This document shows, in pieces, positions 50,696 through 59,000 of a stretch of DNA of 64,000 bases. Source of the DNA: Cohnella fermenti (GTDB taxonomy: Bacteria > Bacillota > Bacilli > Paenibacillales > Paenibacillaceae). The stretch covers positions 62,001-126,000 of the forward strand of contig NZ_SSOB01000007.1 of assembly GCF_004801405.1 (NCBI RefSeq), read 5' to 3'. Under the pieces are notes generated by a model. That model did not search any database and was not told the DNA's origin. It saw only the letters and a program-made list of their open reading frames with translations. Numbering within the stretch: position 1 is the first letter of the stretch; each line of letters begins with the position of its first letter. Both the position numbers and the translations under genes were made by a program.

Positions 50696-52058
50696 ACCAT
50701 ATCAACGGAATCACGATCAACGGAATACGCGTTCGTATCGAACGCAGGCCGCGCTGCTTGTTGTCCTTATCGCGCTCCTGCTGTCCGCCTGCGGCAACGG
50801 GGGGAACGGCGGGAATAGCGAGAGCAGCGGGAACGGCAATGCTGCGGGCAGCGCTTCATCAGCCGCGGGCGGAGCGTCGGCAACGAAGCCGGCCAAGGAC
50901 GTCAAGCTGGTCTTCTGGCACCATTACAGCGCGGCATCGCCCGAGGAGAAAACATTGACCGAGACGCTCATTCCGAAGTTCGAACAGGACAATCCGGGCA
51001 TCAAGGTGGAGGCGGTCGCTTTCACATGGGAGGATCTCCATAAGAAGCTTCAAGTGGCCGGAAGCACGAACGATCTGCCGGATGTCGCGCGCCTCGACAT
51101 TATCTGGGTGCCCGAGCTGCAGCGCAGCAATTGGCTCGTGCCGTTGGACGAGACGTTCGCGGACTTCGGGAATACGACCTCGGGCTTGCTGGAGGGCCCG
51201 GTATCGACGGCCAAGGTCGGCGAGCACTACTACGGCCTGCCCTTGAACACGAACACGAAGGTGCTGTTCTGGAACGAGGACATGCTGAAGCAAGCCGGGC
51301 TGTCGCAGCCTCCGACGACGACGGACGAGTTCTTCTCCGCGCTCGAGGCGGTGAAGACTGCCAATCCCAATGCATGGGGATACGGCGAGCCGGGTCTGTA
51401 CGGGTGGAACGTGCTGCCTTGGATCTGGAGCAATGGCGGAGACGTGCTCTCGCCCGACATGAGCACGGCGGACGGGTATCTGAACTCTGCGGATTCCATC
51501 GCCATTGTTGCCCGTCTGCAGCAAGCGTATCAGGGCAATAAGCTCGCCGGATTCAAGCCGGGCGATGTGCCGGTGACCGAAGGCCATGCCAAAGGCTCGT
51601 ATGCGCTGATCGCCGAAGGGCCGTGGGCCGTCGCGCAATTCCAGGGACAATTCACCGATTACAAGGCCCGGATGGTCAGCTTCCCCGCAGGCAAGGCGGG
51701 CTCCGTTCAAGTTCTGGGCGGCGAGGATATCGGCATTACGAACACCCGGCATCAGGAGGAGTCCTGGAAGTTCCTTCAGTTCATGACAAGCGAATATGCG
51801 CAAGTGGAGATGGGCAAGGTCGGGCAGATTCCGGTTAATCTGGCCGCCATGGACAATGCCGAGATCAAGGCGATCGACTACTTCGCGCCGTTCCTTGAGC
51901 AACTGAAGACGGCCAAGGCCAGACCGCCGGTCCCTGCCTGGCCGCAGATCGACGAGATCATCAACACGACGATGTCGAAGATCTTCCTGAAGAATTCGGA
52001 CGTGAAGACCGAATTGGACGACGCCGTCAAGCAGATCGATGCGCTGCTCCATGCTTGA
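50688..52058 (+). CDS. Maltodextrin-type extracellular binding lipoprotein
   Basis: A 456-residue lipoprotein. The signal peptide ends in the lipobox ALLLSAC, followed by a Gly/Asn/Ser tether and a MalE-like domain (KLVFWHHYSAASPEEK, LPDVARLDIIWVPELQ, YYGLPLNTNTKVLFWN, KGSYALIAEGPWAVAQF). The start is ATG 50688 after GGGGGGA, inside the last codons of the amylase gene. The setting between an intracellular maltodextrin-cleaving enzyme, two permeases and secreted amylases makes maltodextrin the likely ligand. A strong stem-loop follows its stop. Confidence 0.9.
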   Translation: MNRPYQRNHDQRNTRSYRTQAALLVVLIALLLSACGNGGNGGNSESSGNGNAAGSASSAAGGASATKPAKDVKLVFWHHYSAASPEEKTLTETLIPKFEQDNPGIKVEAVAFTWEDLHKKLQVAGSTNDLPDVARLDIIWVPELQRSNWLVPLDETFADFGNTTSGLLEGPVSTAKVGEHYYGLPLNTNTKVLFWNEDMLKQAGLSQPPTTTDEFFSALEAVKTANPNAWGYGEPGLYGWNVLPWIWSNGGDVLSPDMSTADGYLNSADSIAIVARLQQAYQGNKLAGFKPGDVPVTEGHAKGSYALIAEGPWAVAQFQGQFTDYKARMVSFPAGKAGSVQVLGGEDIGITNTRHQEESWKFLQFMTSEYAQVEMGKVGQIPVNLAAMDNAEIKAIDYFAPFLEQLKTAKARPPVPAWPQIDEIINTTMSKIFLKNSDVKTELDDAVKQIDALLHA

Positions 52059-52088
52059 TTAATCGTTCCGGCTGCGGCCGGGGCCAGA

Positions 52089-52123
52089 GAAGAGGAGCTT
52101 CGCCCTTGTCGAAGCTCTTCTTC
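52089..52123 (+). terminator. Stem-loop between binding protein and first permease gene
   Basis: GAAGAGGAGCTTCG (52089-52102) pairs with CGAAGCTCTTCTTC (52110-52123), 14 bp with one G-U, loop CCCTTGT. It has the same position relative to the binding-protein gene as the stem-loop at 23432. Confidence 0.75.
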
Positions 52124-52143
52124 GGAAATGGAAGGGATGCCTG

Positions 52144-53022
52144 ATGAGACGCAGAACATTCAACTTGGAAGCCTATCTGTTTGTTGCGCCCCCCTTTGCG
52201 TTCTTCGTATTGTTTATCGTTTATCCGCTAGTCCGCAACGCGCTGTACAGCTTCACGGACTTCCGGCTGACGAATCTGCACGCCGCTCCCTTCGTCGGCC
52301 TGGACAACTACGTTCGGGTGCTGGAGGACCCCGTCTTCTGGATCTCCATTCGCAACGTGCTGATCTACGGCGCGATCTCGGTGCCGGGGCAGATCGCGAT
52401 CGGATTCGCAATCGCGTTTGTTCTCGATCGCCGGATCGCGGGCGTCCGGTTGTTCCGCACGCTTTACTTTATTCCCGTCATCACCTCGTGGGTAGTCGCG
52501 TCTCTTATCTTCAAGTTTATTTTCACAGACCGTGGTTTATTGAATTATGTCCTGAGCGATGTGCTGCACCTGACCGGAGAGCCGATCAGTTGGCTCAGCA
52601 CGCCTCTGTACGCGATGATTGTGCTCTCGCTGCTGGGCATCTGGAAGGGGACGGGGTGGGTTATGGTCATGTATCTGGCTGCGTTGCAGAACGTTCCCAA
52701 GGACTTGTACGAGGCGGCGGCGATGGACGGCGCGACCGTCCCGCAGTCCGTCCGCTATATCACGCTGCCAGCCGTGCGCGAGATGACCGGCTTCGTCCAG
52801 ATTATGCTGATTATCGGCGCGTTTAACGTATTTACATCCGTCTATCTGGTGACGGACGGCGGTCCGCTTAATCAGACCGAAGTCATGCTGACCTGGATGT
52901 ACCGCCAGGCGTTCGGCCATTACGATCTCGGCTACGCTTCGGCGCTGTCGTTCCTGTTCGCCATTCCCATCGGGCTGCTGACGTGGGTTCGCTTCCGGCT
53001 GACGGAGAGGAGCGGGACATGA
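52144..53022 (+). CDS. CUT1 ABC transporter permease, MalF/AmyD-type
   Basis: A 292-residue membrane protein with about six helices. N-terminal part LEAYLFVAPPFAFFVLFIVY; the ATPase-contact loop is DLYEAAAMDGATVPQSVRYITLPAV; VYLVTDGGPLNQTEVML is typical of the maltodextrin/multiple-sugar permeases. The start is ATG 52144 after GGAAGGG, following the stem-loop behind the binding-protein gene. Its stop overlaps the next permease start (ATGA). It forms the channel with the protein at 53019. Confidence 0.9.
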   Translation: MRRRTFNLEAYLFVAPPFAFFVLFIVYPLVRNALYSFTDFRLTNLHAAPFVGLDNYVRVLEDPVFWISIRNVLIYGAISVPGQIAIGFAIAFVLDRRIAGVRLFRTLYFIPVITSWVVASLIFKFIFTDRGLLNYVLSDVLHLTGEPISWLSTPLYAMIVLSLLGIWKGTGWVMVMYLAALQNVPKDLYEAAAMDGATVPQSVRYITLPAVREMTGFVQIMLIIGAFNVFTSVYLVTDGGPLNQTEVMLTWMYRQAFGHYDLGYASALSFLFAIPIGLLTWVRFRLTERSGT

Positions 53023-53846
53023 GACGAATCGCCATTCATACCGCAATGTATGTGCTGCTGGCTGTCGGCGCGCTGATCAGCCTGTATCCGCTCTTGTTTA
53101 TGCTGTCGACTTCCCTGCAGCCGATGACGGTCGTGTTCGAATATCCGCCGAAGCTGTTCGCGGGCGCGCTGACCTGGGACAACTTCGAGGCAGCCTGGGC
53201 CAGCCGCGACTTCTCGTTGTATCTGGTCAACAGCTTGTTCGTGACGGCGGCCTCCCTGTTCATCATCGCCCTGTTGTCCTCGCTGCTGGCGTTCGCGTAT
53301 TCCCGATTCGAATTCGCCGGCAAGCGGGCAAGCTTCGCCGTGCTGCTGGGCAGCCTCGTCATCCCCGGCCTTACGCTCGTGATCCCGCAGTTCGTCATGA
53401 TGCACCAGCTCGGGCTGGACGACACCTTCGCGGGCCTCATCACGGTGTACGCGGCCGGCGCCATCCCGTTCACTACGTTCCTCTTGAAGGGCTTCTTCGA
53501 TTCCATCTCCAGGGAGATCGACGAATCGATCGCGATCGACGGCGGCTCCAGTTGGACGATGTATTGGCGCATGGTGCTCCCGCTGTCCAAGCCGGCGTTC
53601 GTTCCGGCGATTATTTTTAACGTGCTGTCCATCTGGGAGGAATTCCCCTGGGCGCTCACGATTATCAGCGATCCGGCCAAGCGGACATTGCCGATCGCGC
53701 TGGCGAATTTCCAAGGGCAATATACGACGCAGTGGGGTGTCGTGTTCGCGGGCTCTCTGATCGCCGTCGTGCCGATTATCGCGGTCTTCCTGCTGCTTCA
53801 GCGCTTCTTCGTTCAAGGCATTATGGCGGGAGCGGTGAAAGGGTGA
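53019..53846 (+). CDS. CUT1 ABC transporter permease, MalG/AmyC-type
   Basis: A 275-residue permease with about six helices. N-terminal MYVLLAVGALISLYPLLFML, ATPase-contact loop EIDESIAIDGGSSWTMYWRMVLPLS, C-terminus QRFFVQGIMAGAVKG. ATG 53019 overlaps the preceding stop by 4 nt. It is the last gene of the maltodextrin import operon. No ATPase gene is present in the window, so a shared MsmX-like ATPase elsewhere is expected. Confidence 0.9.
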   Translation: MRRIAIHTAMYVLLAVGALISLYPLLFMLSTSLQPMTVVFEYPPKLFAGALTWDNFEAAWASRDFSLYLVNSLFVTAASLFIIALLSSLLAFAYSRFEFAGKRASFAVLLGSLVIPGLTLVIPQFVMMHQLGLDDTFAGLITVYAAGAIPFTTFLLKGFFDSISREIDESIAIDGGSSWTMYWRMVLPLSKPAFVPAIIFNVLSIWEEFPWALTIISDPAKRTLPIALANFQGQYTTQWGVVFAGSLIAVVPIIAVFLLLQRFFVQGIMAGAVKG

Positions 53847-54310
53847 ATGGGTGAAGGGGGAGCCTGGGCGAGTCCGGTGGGATGTGTCCAACCTCTATAG
53901 TGACGAATGAAATGGGGCGTGCCTGCTCGCATTGGCGGAGGGGCAGGGCTCCCATTTGTTTCTCTATAAAGGGCGTCTTATTCCATCTGTTCAGGTTGAC
54001 TGCTAATTCCCAATAATTGGGATACTGAGACGGGGGGATAAGGCACTCTTTTGGGAAAATAGAAAGGGTGCTTTCGGTCGGTGCGGCGCCAGATAAGGGG
54101 CGATAGATACGGGATAGGGGGGGCTCGGGTCCCTTCGCCTGGCTTCGGAGATTCCCCATTCCATTCTGGGGGAAGTCCGGAGGCAGAGGCTGGAAGGCCG
54201 GCTATCACAGGCGGGCTTGCGGGATCGTCCTACTGGAAAGCGAGTGTGTTGTGCGGGAATTCCGTGTAATGGCGCGTAGAGTAGAGTAGTGAATTGAACT
54301 CTTGATCCGC

Positions 54311-54535
54311 GCGCGATCCACGCGCGGCCGGAACGAGCGAATAAGCACGAAAATCCGATTACATTCCGCGGCCCGCGTTCAGAACGAGCGCATAAGCATG
54401 AAATTTCGATTACATTCCGCGATCCGCGGCCAGATCGGGCAAATAAGCGCGAAATTCCGATTACATCTCGCGATCTGCGTTCAGACCAAGCGAATAAGTA
54501 TGGAATTTCGACTATAATTCGCGACCCGCATCCGG
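54311..54535. repeat. Family-C array: four units with 51-bp period
   Basis: Units carry AATAAGCACGAAAATCCGATT, or variants of it, followed by ACATTCCGCG; the ATAAGC/ATAAGT core starts at 54341, 54392, 54443 and 54494, exactly 51 bp apart. The flanks contain CGCGGCCGGAACGAGCG-like GC-rich joints. The sequence is unrelated to the family-A arrays but the period is the same. 51 bp is 17 codons, so frames stay open across the array and read as a 17-residue periodic peptide (RISMKFRLHSAIR). Confidence 0.8.
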
Positions 54536-54742
54536 AACGGCCAACTTCATCGCAACAGTACCTCATTTCATCGCAACAGCATCTCATACATGCGCGGAGT
54601 ATCGGAACGGGCGTGCTCGTTAAATTTTCCAATGCAGCTTATCCAACCATTTGTTCCTGAAATAATGAACCTATACCGTTCGGAGCCGGAGATGAAGGCA
54701 AATCGGTCGGCTGCGGGTTCTTCAATAGGTTCATGTCTCTCC

Positions 54743-54772
54743 AGGCCCGTGTCTCTCGCGAGACGCGGGCCT
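54743..54772. terminator. Hairpin at the truncated transposase end
   Basis: AGGCCCGTGTCTC and GAGACGCGGGCCT form a 13-bp stem with one G-T and loop TCGC. It lies just beyond the stop of the transposase fragment; it may be a terminator or part of an old element end. Confidence 0.45.
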
Positions 54773-54775
54773 ATT

Positions 54776-55240
54776 CTACCGATGAGCCGAGAACAGCCGG
54801 GAGACGCTGCTGGCGGACATGCCGGAGAGGCAAGGATGGCCTTCCCCGACGGCATGTTGACGCACGTACTGAGCCAGAAGGCGCCGGGTCCAGACTTCGT
54901 AGGCAAGCCCTAGTTCCTTCGGTTGTCGGCAAGCGAGGGCAACCACCCATGCTTTCGCTTCCGGCGTTACGGAAGGCGGTCTTCCGGGCCGTTGCGCTTC
55001 TTGCAGAGCGGCCTCGACCCCCGAGGCGAGGGCTTTGTCGACACAACGATTTACTTTGGCGACCGTCGTGCCCAGCGCATCAGCGATTCTGGGAATGCTC
55101 AGGCCGTTGGCATAATGAAGGAGAATCCGGGCTCGCTCTACCCGGCGATATTGTTCCGAACGAGCCCTGCTGAGACGTTGCAGCAGTTGAAGCTCGTCAT
55201 CGGCCAACAGCAATTTTTCTTTGCGGGACTGGAAGGGCAT
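54776..55240 (-). pseudogene. IS630-family transposase, N-terminal fragment
   Basis: A 154-residue remnant. ATG 55240 begins FQSRKEKLLLADDELQLLQR; the helix-turn-helix region ERARILLHYANGLSIPRIAD and ALGTTVAKVNRCVDKALASG, the linker RPGRPPSVTPEAKAWVVALA and the winged-helix part LAYEVWTRRLLAQYVRQHA match the DNA-binding half of IS630 transposases. The DDE catalytic half, about 180 residues, is absent; the frame ends at 54776 directly before a hairpin. It is therefore a dead mobile-element relic in the accessory gap between the maltodextrin importer and the secreted amylase. Confidence 0.75.
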
Positions 55241-55558
55241 GGCGATTCTCCGATCATGGGGGAGTAGGGAGAGTATAACATGAATCCTCGATTCATAGTT
55301 TCGAAATTTAGGGAACAAATCACCGGATAATCACCCGTTTGCTGCCGGCCAACGACATTTCCTGGTTAGGGTGTTAAGGTCCTTACCCGGCGACGTCATT
55401 TTGCGATGGTCACGAAATTTCTCAGATTGCCTCTGTACAAATTTGTAAAATTGTCCTAAAGTAAAGTCATCAAGAGGAAAAAGTCGAAATTTGGCGACTC
55501 GCAATCGAAGTTTCACGGTTCGCTATTGACGATTCGTTTTGTATTATTTGCACACGGG

Positions 55559-55572
55559 TGTAAGCGGTTACT
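55559..55572 (+). promoter_or_regulatory. cre-like site far upstream of the amylase gene
   Basis: TGTAAGCGGTTACT matches the cre consensus TGWAANCGNTNWCA at 13 of 14 positions. TTGACG at 55526-55531 could be a -35 box just upstream, but no well-spaced -10 is visible. Confidence 0.5.
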
Positions 55573-55673
55573 TTTGCGACGAGTGACAGGCTTTCCGTTC
55601 TCCTCTTGATGGCTTGAATAGCGGCTTCAATCGTGGACAGACTCGAGCACAGCTTAAGGGGGAATTCGATCTC

Positions 55674-55727
55674 AATACCAGCAATACCAGCAATACCGGC
55701 AATATCAGCACTATCGGCAATACCGGC
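55674..55727. repeat. Six 9-bp tandem repeats
   Basis: AATACCAGC, AATACCAGC, AATACCGGC, AATATCAGC, ACTATCGGC, AATACCGGC in a row, in the non-coding region upstream of the amylase gene. Confidence 0.8.
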
Positions 55728-55959
55728 AAGCAGCCGTACTGCACCTCCGCAACATCGCAATCGCAATTCGCGGCACCGCAAGCTTTAACCAACCTCATTC
55801 CGCTTCACCCGAGCACGGCGCATTCCGATGACCGACATCCAAGAGAGTACATGCCGAAGCAATCGATCCATTTTGTTCAGACTGCACGCAACAAAGCAAT
55901 CGTTATTCCCGCATGAAATCGTCCAGCCGGTCGATTTGATGTTTTTTCGTCCCTTTTGT

Positions 55960-55985
55960 GCAAACGTTTGCGCAACTGTTTGCAC
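55960..55985 (+). promoter_or_regulatory. Double LacI/MalR-type operator before the amylase gene
   Basis: GCAAACGTTTGC (55960-55971) is a perfect 12-bp palindrome with central CG; it is followed at once by GCAACTGTTTGC (55972-55983 region), a second imperfect inverted repeat sharing the TTGCGCAA joint. The arms GCAA/TTGC equal those of the operator at 47873, which suggests control by the LacI-type protein encoded at 47907. Confidence 0.6.
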
Positions 55986-56031
55986 AGTCGGCAAACACGA
56001 TTAAAAAATAACAGAAGGAGGGTGTTCCTCT

Positions 56032-59000
56032 ATGCAAGCCATCCGAAAATCGCTGAGTTTGTTTCTCGTAGGCATGTTGGTCCTGTCGATGGCATTGTCG
56101 TTCGGAGCCGCGGAACAGCAGGCAACAGCGGCGACGACAACAGCGACGGCGGACTCGGCCAAAGCATTCTCGTGGAACAATGCAACCGTTTACTTCGCCA
56201 TGACGGACCGGTTCAATGACGGCGATTCGAGCAACAACAATTCCTATGGCCGGGTGTCTACGGATGCGACGGGCAAGAACATCGGGACATTCCAGGGCGG
56301 CGACATCAAGGGGTTGACCCAGAAGCTGCAAGCGGGTTACTTCACGGATCTCGGCATCAACGCCATCTGGATCACGGCTCCTTACGAGCAGGTCCACGGG
56401 TGGGTCGGCGGCTGCGACGGGGGCGACTTCGCGCATTACGCTTACCACGGCTACTACGCGCTCGATTATACCGAGATGGACAAGAACGTCGGCACGGTCG
56501 AGGAGTTCAGAACATTCGTCGATCTGGCGCACAGCCTCGGCATCCGCGTCGTGGTCGACGTCGTCATGAATCATGAGGGCTATGCAACACTGAAGGACAT
56601 GGAGCAGTACGGCTTCGGCAGCAAAACGGTCAGCAGCAGTTGGACGCCGGGCTCCGGCGAGACCTGGCACAGCTATACGCAGAGCGTCGATTATACGAAC
56701 GCTTCCGGCTGGTCGACCTGGTGGGGAAGCTGGGTCCGCGCCGGCATCGGCGGGTACACGGCTTGCGGCGGCGACAATAAGACGCAATGTCTGTCGGGTC
56801 TGCCCGATCTGCGCACCGATCTGACCGGCAGCGTCGGCTTGGCGCCGATTCTGAAGACCAAGTGGGCGCAGGAGACGTCGGGCTATGCGAACTGGATCGT
56901 TCCGGCCGCTTCCGGGCTGCGCCAGGATCTGAACATCGCGCCGGCCGACTATGTCGTCAAGTGGCTGTCCGCCTGGGTGCAGGAGTTCGGCATCGACGGC
57001 TTCCGCGTCGATACGGCGAAGCACGTCGAGCTCTCGAGATGGTCGCAGCTGAAGACGGCTGCGAATGCCGCGCTGCAGACGTGGCGGCAGAACAACCCGT
57101 CGAAGCCGGGCGCCGACTGGACGGACAGCTTCTGGATGACAGCGGAAGTATGGGGCCACGGCGTCGGCAAGAGCGAGTATTACAGCAACGGCTTCGATTC
57201 CGTCATCAACTTCGCCTTCCAGACGGCGAATTTCGATTCGCTGGAGAGCATCTACTCCTCTTACGCAAGCGCTATCAATGCTTCGCCGCGCACCTTTAAC
57301 GCGCTAAGCTACATCTCGTCGCACGATACGTCGCTCTATAATCGCGGCAGCCTGATCAAGGCCGGGACGGCATTGCTGCTCGTGCCGGGCGCCGCCCAGA
57401 TCTTCTACGGCGACGAGACGGCGCGGCCCGCCGGTCCGAGCAGCTCGGACAGCACGCAGGCGACGCGCTCGTTCATGAACTGGAGCTCCATCAATACGAG
57501 CGTTCTGTCGCACTGGCAGAAGCTTGGGCAATTCCGCAACAACCACCTGGCCGTCGGCGCCGGCGTACACAAGCAAATCTCCGCCAGCCCGTACACGTTC
57601 AGCCGCGTCTATACCGAGAACGGGACGGACGACAAGGTTGTCGCTGTCATCGGCGCGAGCGGATCGACCGCGGTGAATGTATCGTCCGTCTTCGACGACG
57701 GCGCGACGGTTCGCGACGCCTACACCGGCAACACGGCCATCGTCAGCAACGGCTACGCCACATTCGCAGCCGATGCGAACGGCGTCATCTTGATCGAGCA
57801 GACGGCGGCTTCCAATCTGCCGGCCCTCTCCGCTGCCCCGGCAGGAGGCGCGTTCAAGACGGATACGCAGACCGTCGCGCTGAGCGTGACCAAGGCGGAT
57901 TCGGGCAAGTACACGCTTGATGGCAGCGATCCGGCTGCGAGCGGCATCGCCTTCGTATCCGGCGATACGGTGACGCTCGGCGCGGATATGGCCTTCAACG
58001 AGTCCAAGACGCTGAAGCTGTACGCCTCCAACGAGAACGGAGCCGCAGCCCGCGAGTATACGTTCACGAAGAAGGACCCGAACGCGAAGCTGACGATCCA
58101 CTTCAAGAAGCCTTCGAGCTGGAGCAGCCCGCAGCTCTACTACTACGAGACTTCGCCGACCGTGACGGAGCCGACATGGGCTGCCGCGCCGGCAATGACG
58201 CAGGAGTCCGGCGACTGGTACTCCTATGCGATCGCCGGAGTCGACAGCGTGCGCGTCATGTTCAAGGACAGCAGCGGCCATCAGACGCCGGGATCGGGAA
58301 CGGCAGGCTTCCTGGCGACGGCGGACGGCTGGTATTCCGACCAATGGTACGACCACAATCCAGAAGCGGCCGACACGGAAGCGCCGACGGCGCCGACGAA
58401 TGTGACGGCTACCTCCGAGCTCGCGACGACGGCCAAGCTGAGCTGGACCGCTTCGACCGACAATGTCGGCGTAACGGGGTATGTCATCTATCGCGACGGC
58501 GCGGAGGTCGGCTCCGCGACGACGACGTCCTACACCGACAGCGGTCTGACCGCCAATACGACGTACAGCTACACGGTGAAGGCGAAGGATGCGGCGGGCA
58601 ACCTGTCCGCAGCGAGCGCGGCCGCAACCGTCAAGTCTTCGTCGGTCACGACGAACAGCGCAACGATCTACTACAAGCGCGGCTACAGCACGCCGTACTT
58701 CCACTACTCGCCGACCGGCGGCACATGGACGACGGCTCCGGGCAAGGCGATGACGGCATCGACGGACTATCCGGGCTACAGCGTCATCACGGTGGACCTG
58801 GGCACGGCAACGAGTATGCAGGCGGTGTTCAACAACGGAAGCGGCACGTGGGACAACAACGGCGGCAAGAACTACACGTTCCAGCAGGGCACGTGGACGT
58901 ATGACGGCGGCACGATCACGGCCGGCACGCCGCCGGTCCCGGATACGACGGCGCCGAGCGCGCCGACCAATGTCGCGGCGGCATCGAGCTCCACCTCTAC

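Larger units (their letters stand above)
53847..54775. other. Gene-free accessory stretch with 51-bp array
   Basis: 929 nt after the maltodextrin permease gene. I see nothing recognisable in 53847-54300. The family-C array follows (54311-54535), then unassigned sequence and a hairpin (54743-54772). Frames of 60-200 codons exist on both strands but consist of the repeats or lack ribosome sites. Confidence 0.65.
55320..56031. other. Gene-free upstream region of the secreted amylase gene
   Basis: About 700 nt, more AT-rich than its neighbours, without a credible gene. It holds a cre-like site (55559-55572), a 9-bp tandem repeat (55674-55727), LacI-type operator sequences (55960-55985) and the ribosome site AAGGAGGG before ATG 56032. 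The length suggests complex control of the amylase gene. Confidence 0.6.

Noticed and set aside
53821..54159. A 112-codon minus-strand frame after the maltodextrin permease gene
   Set aside because: Pro/Ser/Leu-rich without a ribosome site or domain; nothing supports it as a gene.
54003..54632. Minus-strand open frame of about 209 codons across the family-C array
   Set aside because: Its length is explained by the 51-bp (17-codon) period keeping frames open; there is no ribosome site and the sequence is a simple periodic Arg/Ser/Leu-rich string.
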